From: Marthasterias glacialis
Lineage: Eukaryota > Echinodermata > Asteroidea > Forcipulatida > Asteriidae
Direction of reading: 5' to 3'
NCBI GenBank assembly: GCA_911728455.2
Contig: OU452224.1
Location: 7,878,501 to 7,942,500 of the forward strand
Length of the DNA stretch: 64,000 nt
The notes below the pieces were generated by a model. It saw only the letters and a program-made list of their open reading frames with translations, was not told the DNA's origin and made no database searches. Position 1 is the stretch's first letter, and each line of letters opens with the position of its first letter. Below are positions 18,146 through 30,800 of this stretch, one piece after another. A program made the position numbers and the translations under genes.

Positions 18146-20969
18146 CATTCTTTATTTAAAAAAAAAACTAATTACATTAATGAAGTGACTTGAACTGGGA
18201 ACCTTGCCTCTCCACCGCACCACAGCTAGACCTGCTTGAACAGTCCTCATAAATAAAATTATTATGATTATTACAACTTGATAACAAATGAAATCAAAGA
18301 CAATTTGGAACACAATCTTAATTAAAGACATGGTAATGCATTGGGCTAAATTTTCTTTGTCATAAATTAAAAATTAAATCAACCTTTTAATTAAGAAGCA
18401 TTAAAGTGATATGTATCATAAAAATGACAGTGTTGTTAGTTTGCCAAATCACCCAAAAGAAAAAAGTTCTGTTTCCATTTTAATGAGGACTTCGAGAACA
18501 ATCTTTAAAGGTAAATTATACAATTGGTTTGGAGTCATTGAGTCTTTCTATGTTTATATTTTAATAACTGCATTAGTTTCAAATGTTACTTTCATTTATT
18601 GATTTACAGTATCTTATTGTTTTAAATACAGGGCCTTCATGGAAAACTGAGGAGGCTACCCTGTTAAAAAAAGACTGCAAATAAATCAATAAAATAATTA
18701 TGAAGCAAATGGTGAAAACTTCATTGAATTATGTGATCCTGTTGTGAAAAAAATGAAGAATGGTACGTGTATGTCTTGTCAGGTTTACTGTGCCTATTTT
18801 AATTGTGGCAATTGAAATAAGCAATGGTGATTTGGCGAGTAATCAAATAGTAATTCTTGAATTTGACAGTATTTCAGACATTTATTTCTCGAGATAATTA
18901 GTTTTGATTTGCAAACTGAAGCTAAGTAAATTTGTTTTTGATAATTGTGAATACTTTGTCTTCAAAGGAAATATTTCCTGATAATTTTTCAACTAGGCCT
19001 AAATCGTTTTTGTTTGTGTCTAAAATGAAAATGTGCTTGTTAATAATAAAACTACTTGTTGTGTTCACTGATATATGCAGCAAGTTTACTAGCTACAGAG
19101 AGGATGTTAATTGCAGCCCTCCTTTGAATTCAACTGTGAAAAGGTATATTGGCAAGATACATCCTGTATTTCCCTTCCAGTCATCACCCCATTGGATGAC
19201 CTTGACAATGATCTAGACAAGACGTTACAGGTTTGGACCATAGAAATACAACTTGGAGAATGCTCTGTGTGTGTACTTATCTGTGAGTCAATACATGCAT
19301 GCTGACATTATAGCTGATGTCAAATTTGATCTTTCCAATTGGTTGATCTGTTTCAAAGGAAAATCACCTGTCCCTCTTTCATCCTTGTCAACACAGCTGT
19401 CAGTAAAATGTGCATTACAGACACAGATGACAATTGAGATCAGCATTCTCCATGCTTGATTTTGCTTAACAACAAAAGGTTACTGTCCAAAATACCATAT
19501 CATTGTATAATGTTTGTGACGGGTTCCCTAAAACAATCTAAGCAATTAATGTTTACTGCATAAGCAGCAACATGAAATTATTTAACATTATTTGAAACAT
19601 TGGTAGTGCTGCAGCCTCAGATTAAGCATATTTGTTAATAAATACTGGCAGTGAGTTTATACTATTAAACATGAAATCTTCCTAAAACATCAAAGTCCAC
19701 ATAACAAAACAGAGTTGTTCAAACTTTAAAATAGTTCAAGAGTTTGAGATCAAAAAGGCACTGGCAGTGCCAAAAGAGGCAATCCACTAAACAACAAAAA
19801 ATAACACAAAATAACAAAAATCAAGACATCCTTCCTTCCTTGGACTGAATTAACAACTTTGATATCATCAGCAAAGTCATACCTCCTGAATAAATTACAT
19901 TTTTGTTTTGTTAAAAAACCTTGATTTCAGTTCAAACAATTAATAATTATGTAATAATGAACAACCTGTCCCTCTTTCCTTCCAGACCATTAACATTATT
20001 TGTGTAAAAACAAAACATTATTTTTGAAATTCAAAGCTACCCCATTACATCTATTGTGTACCCTTCTTGCTTCATGCAATTGTATCCAAATAGAAGCTAA
20101 AAGGAAAATGGTCTGGTCCCTCTGTTTACAATGAGAAGTAAGAATATTTCATCATCCATCATGTGAAAAGGCAACCAGGCACATGCTTCATACATTCTAT
20201 TTCAGACTCTGGTCAACTTCCTTTCATAAATCCTGATGGAATAAAATAGACTTTTGAATTGATTGAGTATCTTCAGCAATGAAGTCAAGTTTTACCTTGG
20301 AGACAACTTCTAGCTAATTCTATCAAACAGCATGGTTACTAAGATACAAGTAGAACTTTTTTTCAGTAAAAAAATATATCTATCAACACATCTGCTTTAT
20401 ATTCAGATGGTTGTTAGCACCTTTGAACTAAAGCACCAATTTTATAAATATGTTTGTAAAATAAACATGCAATGTCAACATACTGTGCATGTACAAATAG
20501 CTTAGCCTTGTTGCCATTAATCTGCTTTGTTTTGCAACTACAAAGTGATCAAAATGGCTTTAACTTATGTGATGTAGAATTCTCAAGTAAATAAAAATTA
20601 GAGTTATCATATATATCATTCAGTTATCATACACAATAATAAGTTATCAAGACATACACAGCCCCACACTAAGGTGCGCATTTTACATATAGTCTGTTTT
20701 GGCAATAGATGTTGCCAGAACCACGTTTACTGCTGAGTACCGGACCTTTTATGGAACAGCCATCTTGTTTTTTGTCCATCAAAGCAAGTTTAACCAATCT
20801 GAGGCTGAAACTTATAAACAGTCTGGTACCTTCTCTTTTACAATCAGTATTTAAAGAGAATCTGTCAAGGTTGCAGCATGATAGGGTTGGTGATGGCTCT
20901 TTATCAAATTCCATGGCACAGTTTCCTAATATACATGTAGCACCAATATAAGCACCTTTATGGTACAAT

Positions 20970-21290
20970 CAGCGATGAAATTAAGGTCAATTTAGGGTGG
21001 CACAAGGGGGGGGGGTACATCAATTTTACTTGGGGGAACTTCTTGCCAAATAAAATTGTAGTTTGCAATTGACGTTTTTTATAAACAAGATCTTCATCTC
21101 TGGTGCAGGTAAAAACAAATACATTGTCTGGTTGTAAACAGTAAAATAATTTTTAACATGAACTAATACTACATAAAAGCTGTTCTGGTATCACATAATC
21201 TAAAAGGTTCATATATCAATCGGGGGGGGGGGGCCATGAACATCAGTTTTGGGGGCATGTACCCCTGCCCTGTTACACCACTCGCTATGG
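20970..21290. mobile_element. hAT-MITE-like G-rich repeat
   Basis: It shares interior blocks with 22293-22617 (tactacataaaagct; runs of G near both ends; gtaaaaacaaat/gtaaaagcaaat). The end blocks cagcgatg and ccactcgcta are degenerate versions of the cagtggcg-type ends. No clean target duplication was found. Confidence 0.5.
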
Positions 21291-21703
21291 TAGTGTGTAA
21301 ACCTTTAAAATATTAGTTGCAGGTTCTGATTATCCTATAGTCAATGCAAACGGAGTCAATATTCTGCCCCTGCTTAACATTTACATCCAGGATTGCTCTC
21401 CATTTTGTGATGAAATAAAGGCTTTTGCACATTTCAACTTTTAATACAAAAAATACTATTCAAGATCTAAGATTACTTGGTACATGTATAGCTAGACACC
21501 CTTTAGTACTTGATCGGTTAAGGGTATGATAAATGATTAAAACAATTTATTTTTGTAAAATGGACAGCAAGTGGTAATGACCTTGTACAATTTGACCTTT
21601 TGGCACAGTCTTTCTCAGACGCTAAAAAAGAATTTAAAAACACATGCTACCTGGAAACCAATATAGTATTGTGCCTTCTCAAAAACTGGGCTATTTAGAA
21701 TTT

Positions 21704-21709
21704 TTTATT
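21704..21709 (-). promoter_or_regulatory. Candidate NOX4 polyadenylation signal
   Basis: The plus strand reads tttatt, i.e. AATAAA on the minus strand, about 185 bp beyond the NOX4 stop codon. Confidence 0.45.
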
Positions 21710-21891
21710 GTGCATTTTGAGAACTAGATGATAGGAACCGCTATAAATGTTTTGTAAAACCAATCCTGTATCATACCTTTAACTTTATGACAGCTTTTTG
21801 TTCACAATGTGTGAAAGAATTGACTGTATAAATAGTCTGATCTACTGCAAGCCCTTGGTATCCCAAACACTTGAATGGCTTCTTCCTGGAG

Positions 21892-24800
21892 TTAGCCAAA
21901 ACTTTCCTTGTTATAATGAAACTTGGTCTTGCGTTGATTCCATCCATTGCAATGCTTGTGGACACGCTTTGACAGCTTCTTGGGTCCACAGACAAAAACA
22001 CCAACATTAGACCTGAAGGAATACATATATTGCAGTTTAGCGTCAGCATTTGAACCCCTTTTTCTCAATTACGACTACTTACTAAAAATAGTTTATTGAC
22101 CTTACTCCAGATGATTATCAAGGCTCAAGGCGCAGAAGAGCAACTACCCTCCCATCAACACTCAACACTCTTCACTACATGAAACCAGTGAATAACAAGT
22201 TGTTGTGTTACACTATGGGATCAGTGGGCTTCACAGTTAACCTTAAATCCCATCACACCGGGCGCAACCCACCCTGAACCAAACCAGTCCCTCAGGTGGC
22301 GAATCTAGGGTAAAATTTTAGGGGGGGGGGCACTTCTGGCCAATTAAATATGTTGACTTGTAAAACAAGCCCCTCTTCAGCGTTCTTGTTATGTCATTTA
22401 CTTTTTTTTGTAAGATATGACGTGGAGGTAAAAGCAAATAGGCCTACACTGTCTGCCTGTAAACAAAAAAATAGTTTACAAAAAACACTGAAATTACTAC
22501 ATAAAAGCTTACATAATGTAACACTTCATTCTGGTAATATTCTCAAAAGAAGTCCAGATTTCAAATGGGGAGCGGGGCCACCCAGGGGCACGGACATCAA
22601 TTGGGGGGATGCCACTGCAGTCCCTCGTTGAACAAACTTACCCAGGATTGCATAATGACACTTCACTGAATAGCTGTTTCAAGTTAGGCCTTCCCCTGCT
22701 GACTCTACTCCACACCAGACTCTGTGTTGTAGAACTCTCCTTCATTAGGCTCGAGGTATCGTCTCCAGTCACATACAGCCTGAAAATCAGCAGGTCTGGT
22801 CGGTTGGATTCCCAGAGCTAGTATAGGAAAGGAATCCAAGTTATAGAAGTTCTGAATAACACAAGAGCAGGGCTGAGTTTTATGGGACTGCTTACTGTGC
22901 ACTTACATACCTTAGAATAATACTGAGACTTTATATCGCAACTTAACTGCAGGTGGAAACTGGAAAGCTAATGCCATCAAATTGGACCTAGGTTTTGAGG
23001 CTACATAGACATTCATTAAACTACAAAAGCAAACAAACTTGAAAATATAACTCCATCAGTTGAAGAGATGAGAACCTACTTCAGAACTGAAGGGGCTCAT
23101 ACAGGGTTAGTTCAGCCAATTTATCTTGAAATCTGGCTTCTACAATTTTGAAGAAAAAAAATATGGGAAGAAGATTATGCCATTTTTATATCATCTGACC
23201 ATGCAGGCAAGCTACAAAATGGCTCTTGATCAATATGCAAAATAATTAGGTCTTGGATGTTTACCGAGCGATTAGCAATATTGAGAAATAAGGTTGAAAA
23301 AGTCATACAAACTTACCTTTCTATGAAGTTGTGCTATGCAGTCTGCAAACCACTCAAAGCTAGTAACACTGCGACACACCCATATAAAGTACAATCTGCG
23401 TAACTTTGTTTGTTTATGTCTCTCCTCTCTGCAGAATGGAGCAGACAATAGTTATAATGGCATTCATCAAAACCACAATTAACTTCATCAATGAAGTGCT
23501 ATGTGCATTGACAACAGCACTGACTTTTCTTGTGTGTTGAAGCCTTGCATGAGTGCATTAATGTATTCATAAGCTGTTTTGTACACCAGAGGGGGCAAAT
23601 GGTACCCTTGACTTCACCCCATCACATAGCGTGCAACAATAGTTTTTTTTATACCCTGGTAATAGATTGCAGGAGGGGGAAACAAACATAAAGTGAAATA
23701 AGTTTTATTTCTTTGCTAATTTATTGTTGAACATTGCACTCCATTGTTTATTTGAACAACATCAGTTACACAAATTGTATCACAAATATTTCTGCACGGG
23801 GCTTCCAAAAATGTTTGCATATAGAATCTAAGAGTTAATTAGCTAGCACTCTTGTCAGACTTTGAGATTTAAACTTGGTTGGACGACTTGCAACATTAAT
23901 TCTATTTCAAAGTAGTGTAACCCAACTGAATCTGAAACAGGAAAACAGCATTGCAGTTTTGTGTATAACATTGTTTTAACAAAATTCCAAATTATCCCAA
24001 ATAGAAACTGTTTAGGAATTGTTGTTACTTACAGAAGGGAATTTAAAACTGCAGCAAATGGAGTGACGCCAACTCCCCCAGCTATGCATATACTGGTGTC
24101 ATAGCGAAACACATCTTCACTAGCACTGCCAAACGGCCCATCAATGTACAATCTAAAATAAGTATCACATTTTAGTCTATGGTTAGAAAGCATTCAAAGA
24201 TGTTTAAAATAAATATTTGTTTCAGATTTTGAAGATGAAGATCCTGCATGAAAGACGGCCCATTTAACTCACCTTTGTTGACTGAAAAACTTCCATATTG
24301 ATTAACGTAATGGAAAAAAGACAATTTGACATTTGTACTAATTGATTGAAAATGATTGAAAATTGAGAGAAATGCACTTTCCCTTGTTATTTAAAAGTAA
24401 CAAGGGAAAGTGCAGAAATGTCTCAAACTTTCGAATCCAATCTGGACTAGACAATACATGAGCCAAGCAGAAATTATTAAATTATCATGGGAAATACATC
24501 ATTACATAAAGAACATATGAAAAAAGGGTCTTGTTTGGTATTTTTGCCTGTTCGTATTAGGCATATTTTTGTTTTAAGAATACTGGCGCTTTATAAATTG
24601 TTTTGATTGATTGATTGAATTATTAGTAGGAGTCCAAAGAAAATACACTGAGCAAAGTTTTTTTTAAAGGATTTGCTTAATAAGAAATTGTGAAGTTCTG
24701 GACTTGCCTTTCATATACTCTTTTTGTCTCCAGGTTTCATTAAAAATTTCAACTTGTGTTGTAACAAATGCATTTATGCAGTGAAACCAGGGAGATTAGG

Positions 24801-27800
24801 TCAAATTTCACAACAATATGGAAGCAAAAGGGCTTTTCCCGTAATAACTATTAATCTTTAAAACTATTTGAAATTTCAGTCATACCTTGGGAGCCGCAGG
24901 TATTCAGCATCACCCAATCCTGGCCCACAACTTTTCATTAATAAATTCCTAAGAGAGCCTGTGGACAAAAAGTACAGTGCAATAGAAGTGAAAATTTACC
25001 CCAAAGTGCACAAACATTTTTATAAAACATCACAGTTATTACCATAGAGTTGCAAATATATTGACCAAAAAACGCTAAGCTAAAGAACGCTAAGCTTTGA
25101 TTCTGAATGTAAACTAATTGTTTGCAGCCTCCAAGGTGATTGACCAAGGTAATGCGAAATTTGCTTGGAAAATTTCTTTGATCTGCTTGATCTTGTGCTC
25201 ATGTTGCACACAGTTAATACGCAGGTTCCTATGCATGCAAAGTCATGTATTTACTGATTTGGGGGTTTGTTTTTAATTAGTGTAAATAGGTTCTATAACA
25301 AACAGAAAAGAACTTGAATGTTCATGAGGGTAGATCATACTCAGCATGATTGCCAATGGTGTGTCAAGTAGCTTACTATATGCATTTTTTCATATACAAC
25401 AGGTCTGCAAATTAATTGCTATATGGTCCTAGGCAAGGTCGTTTTTATAACAATAAAAGGGTCTTAAATCTAAAATGGCTATAAATCAGAAAAAACACCA
25501 TGGATACAATTTTTACAAAATCTAAGTTTATCTTTGACAAAACTATATAAAAAAAAGAAGGTAAATTTGATAAAATTTGTAGAGATTGCACTAAGGACCT
25601 GGTGGACTGAACTGACAATATTATACATGTTGAGATGTGTTGTCAAAATGGAAACAACTTGTTACGGCCTCATGCTGGGAATCAAAATATACAAATATAT
25701 AAAAGTAATTAGAACATATGGAACCACTTCTAACTATTTCATTAATCAAACTGAGTTTTAATACACCTGCTCCCACGAAATTGTGGTTTTAGAACACTCT
25801 GTCGAGGCGGGTAAAAATACAGGACAAGTTTTTTATAATATAAAGCTCTTTAGTGATTACAAACTTACTTGTCCAGTCACCCTTGACTCTGATATGAACA
25901 GTAAAAGTCCAGTTGCTTAGGGATGGGCACTGTAGTGTTCAAATGAAAAATTAGAAATCCTGTAAATCATAAGAACACTTCAATACATTTCTATCTGAGT
26001 TAAAAAACAAAACCACAAGTGCTCAACAATGCAACAGACAACATTAGGATTGGTCATTTCTGTGATTTATGGGCCTGCAAATGCTCTATTCTTGACTTGA
26101 CCATGACACATTTCTCTGGAGGGTATGATACTGACATGAAATAAATTTATAATCTGTGCGATTTTGGGATAAACTAATCACTTTTCCTCCTGATAGTTGT
26201 TGTACTTTGTCTTTAAGTATTGCTAAAATAACGAAGCATAATATCTATATCATCATCATTAAATGGCCTCTCATCGGACAGCAACAATAACACGCAACAC
26301 GTCACACTCTCCCATGACTGCTCTGATCTCAGCTGCAGAGGATGATGAAATTTAAGAAAACACTTTGCAAAAGATGTAGGATTTTTATACTTATTATTTA
26401 ATTGAACCATGAAAACATTTTGCAAGTCAATTTGCATGTCTTCTTTAAAAAAAAACATAATCCAGCAAGTAGGAAAACATTGTGACATTTTTTGATGGAT
26501 TATCCATTGCAAGTTAAATATCTAATGTCTTGTGCAATGACTTTCCTGGTCAAAAAATGACACTGAATTTGAAAGTCCTCTGACTACGATGTTGTTGCCT
26601 TGCATACAGTGGATCAAACACCAGTTATTATCTTACAATAGATGTGTATGACACAAGGACATTTGGCTTTGCCAATCTGGAAGTTGCTGTGCAAAAACAT
26701 ATCCCAAACCATGTGACACAGCAACAATGTCTTTATAATCAGAGGAGTTAAAATGACTTGTGTTTGCATGTTGCCATGCAGGTCATTGTACCAAGCATTG
26801 TTCAACTTGAACTCACAACTGACTGGTTTTCTTACCCTTGTTATTGTGAATGGATGCCATTCAAAACGTGATACTAAAGGACATCGCAGCATAATGTACT
26901 GCAAAGAAAGGGGGCAAAGAAGTACAGAAAAATCAAATATTATTATTGAGGCATTGGGCATTCATTCAGTCACTGTTTAGTGGGATACCCCAATGTTCAA
27001 ACACATGCAAGACTTGCACAGTCTATTGGAAACATTTTGTGAACCAACCTGTCCTGGAAGAGCCCTCAAATTGTCCACATGTAACTCCAACTCCAGGACA
27101 TCACATGCTTGAAACCGAACAGCCGTTATGGTCACACTTTGATAGCTTTTGAAGAACCTCCATATTCTCTCAAAAATGTACAGCCCAGCCGGGAGTAATA
27201 AAAAACACCATGTCTGATGGGTGAAACAAATTTAAGAGCCACATCAAAATAACAAATCAAATTGAACTTTCAAGTCTACAGCAACCAGCCACGTTTTTTT
27301 TCAGTGAAGGCAAATCTACATTCAGTCGTTTTTAACTGCATTTTTAGGGGTGGGAGTCACTGCTGACAACAAGGTCTTCAACTTGGATCTAAATCTTTAG
27401 GAAACTACGTTGATATTATCGCATTTCAACTGTTTGGTAATAACCCCTGGAGTTATAGATTTCAAGGAGCTTCTGGGAAGAGTTTCCCCAGCACTAGAGA
27501 AGTAGATCAAAAAGCAAGATTTCATTATATCTGAAGAATACAACATCTAGTTTGTTTCACCAGGCACACAAAAAGTGACTGAATTCAGATACAGATTTGA
27601 AATTTCTCATCCCTGCCTTTACCACACTGAAGAGCAAAACCAAAAAACCTTCATTCAAAGAGAAAACAAACAAAAGGAAGGTAAATGTTGACCAAAGGAT
27701 CATTTCAAACATTGGAAGTGTTTGTGTGTGAAGGGGATGGAGGCATAGGCCTACAGGCTGTTCTGTGTTAGTGTTTTATATATGATTTTACTTGAACATT

Positions 27801-30800
27801 ACTTCTAAGGATTTAGGCACTATTTTCAAGGAAACTGAGCATCTACTAATCCAGCATGCCATCAGCCATTATAAGTTTGTTGTGGTGGGGGTTAGATAGA
27901 TCCATCAGGGTCAAGTGACTTACATCTGATCTATGTGAAACAAAAGCAGGCTTCTCTTCACATATCATGGTAGAGTTCTTGTCCATGTCTAATCCATGTT
28001 GGTTTGGTTCTGGTTCAGCTGCAGGTATTGATGTATCTATACAGCCTGGTGTATGCATATTTGTATTATACTGCTCTTTTAAGACACCTCTGAAGTAAAA
28101 AGAATTGACAAATAATATTATAACAACAAAATGACTGTTCAAAGTGACTGATTGGCTTTATTCACTACCAAACTTGACAATTATCTTAATAACAAAATGA
28201 AGTTTATCACTATCAGACAACGGTTTCAAATGTGAAGCAATGGTATTTGAAAACCATGACCTTTTTCCCTTAATTAGAACGCTTTGGGAAATACTGTAAT
28301 TCCCACGTACATTGCTTTGACATGTAACAATTGGGCTTTTTATTGGGACTCAATCTTTGAATGGTACAATACTTGCACGGTGTATTCCATGCAGACCTTT
28401 TTTCAAAACCATTGCTTCAGCTTGGGCTTAGGTTTTGCCAGTATTTGAAAAAGTGTGCTTTTGGTACAAGAGTTCACCAGGTGAATGGAGCCTAAGCCAG
28501 GGCCTAAGCCAGAGCGGTGGTTTCAAAAAGGGTCATAATGTATTCAAAAAAGGAGGGACGGGACAGTTCCTTTATAAAGTCACTGAACACACAGGGCTAT
28601 CACCTTAATGTTCTTCAAGCTGGTATCAAATCAGATGAGTGGTACAATACACATTTTAGTGTTCGCTATTATCTACAGTAAATTTAATCCACAAAATCTC
28701 ACACATCAAACCATGAATCAATTGACTAAAACTTTGTCAAATTTGAAAGTTTTGCTTGAGAAAGAAGGATTTAAACCCAGCAATACTGAACTTCACCTAC
28801 CCTAATGAGTGAGCTATAAGTAGTGCGTAGAACACAAAGAAAAATTGATGGCAGTACCAAAAAAGCTCATGTCTTGATGTCCTGTAATGGAATATAAGTC
28901 AAAAGCCATATAGAATTTCATGCAATTCTTAAACAACAATAGGAAATAGTTGTAGCAAGTATTTTGTTCTAAGTGAACATGGAACCCATCAAAACGCATG
29001 ACATAAAGCAAAACATAGTTTTCTGCTAACCAATATTTCTCTGTTCTCAGTATATGAAATTAACCCCAATGTCAAATACATCTTATAAATCCCATAGCGC
29101 ACAGTGGCATTGGTGAAAGTGCCATCACGGTGAAATTTATTTCATTATTGATAGAATAATCCAAAACATGTCAAAACAAAATAAGTTGTAAATTCTCATT
29201 GATTCATCAGTAATCACTGGGACCCAATTTGACAGTTACATTCACACCAGTACTAATCTTTCAATCAATTATTTCTGTCTGAAATACTGTCAGAGTCAAG
29301 AAAACATTATTTCTAGACCCTGCAATTCATCATTGTAGATTTAAACTGCAGCAATCAAAAAAAGAATTATATATGTTCACAAAATCCCTGACAAAACCAC
29401 TTCAACTAAAACAGTACCACCTAATTTGGATGGTGTGTTTATTGAAAACTTAAGAACGGGAATGAATCTACTCCAACAAAACCAATGACGTATTATCCCT
29501 TTTGGCAAAGACAAAATCTGGAGCAAGTTTTATGGTTTACTTTCAACAACCACCAATTATCCCCTTGAGTTAACCACATCACGTATTTGATTGAATGACC
29601 AGCAGGAGGCCCTGTAGTTGACTTGATTTCATTAAAAGTATACATGGGGTGTCTCAATTAAGGCAGCTACCCATCGAGTTCAATTAAGTCTTATTTAGTT
29701 GTTTCAGAGATTTGTCACACCATAAATTTATGTTAGAAACCATTTTGGAGTAAGACAAAGTTCAGGAGTGGTATTGATCAAAAATTTGGTTTTAATCTGA
29801 GAGCATTACACAGTTCATATCAGTGCCAATCCTTCAGAGAAATGTCCACCAAAAATACTGACAAAACTGAGAAAATAACATTTGAAGACCTCCCAAATCC
29901 CAATTGCTTATTTTAATTGTCGCATTTGAAATGTAAGCACATTCATGAACCTGCACAAAATCCCTAATCCCTGACAATACATAAACCTCTTTCATTGTTC
30001 TCGCAGGATCCCTTATTTGGATGAAGTTTTTCACAGGCATCGAAAACTAGAGGGTGAACACAAAATAATTTTTTTCTCAAGTTTCTCAAGAAACAATAAT
30101 GTAGTTTACATTTAGAGACCAAGTACAAGGTTGAAAATTGTCCTTCCCCCTCAAAAAATATTATAAAATAAAAGCAATTATAATCTATTAATTTAATGTA
30201 ACCCAACTTTTTATAAAGTTCATATCAGTAACAAACTTCCTGAGAATCCGTCTGACATTGTCAAAGTCAAAGAAATAGAATTTGAAAATCACCATTGCAT
30301 ATTTTGATTGAAATAACTTGTATATGAATGTGCACAAAAGAATCCGACCACTCTTAAATTACTGGTGCTTTTGAAATGCATTCAAGATCATTTCAAACTT
30401 GCTAAGTACATTTGCTTACACTACTTTTTTTGAGGCCAGGGCACAAATTTATAAACCAGTTAGGCAGAAAATATTGCATGAGCCAGTCTTAAAGCAATGC
30501 ACATAACGTTCACTACTTTTGCGTTACTCATTTCTGCTAGGTGATACAGAAAACTGTGCTAAGCAACTTTGTGTGTTAACAACAGTTTTATTAGGAAATG
30601 GGGTCCAGGTGGCTTTTTTAGTTACCTTACAGCTCGGCAGGACGTTAGGACAATTGCTGCCAATATAATGAGCATAAGGCAGCCCGTTATTCCAGGCACT
30701 GTATAGAAACAACAACACACAGACAATCAAACGTCAATGAAACAGGTGTCAAAGGTTGATACATCCAAGGTCTATAAAGGAACATGAGTTTTTATTCAAT

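Larger units (their letters stand above)
17567..21703. other. Intergenic region between convergent NT5E and NOX4
   Basis: AT-rich sequence with the tRNA-like repeats (17820-18145) and a G-rich repeat (about 20970-21290). The block attgtggcaattgaaataag near 18800 is the complement of a repeat in the NOX4 introns (29.2-31.8 kb). Short open frames at 18411-19459 and 20669-20968 show no recognisable protein. Confidence 0.5.
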
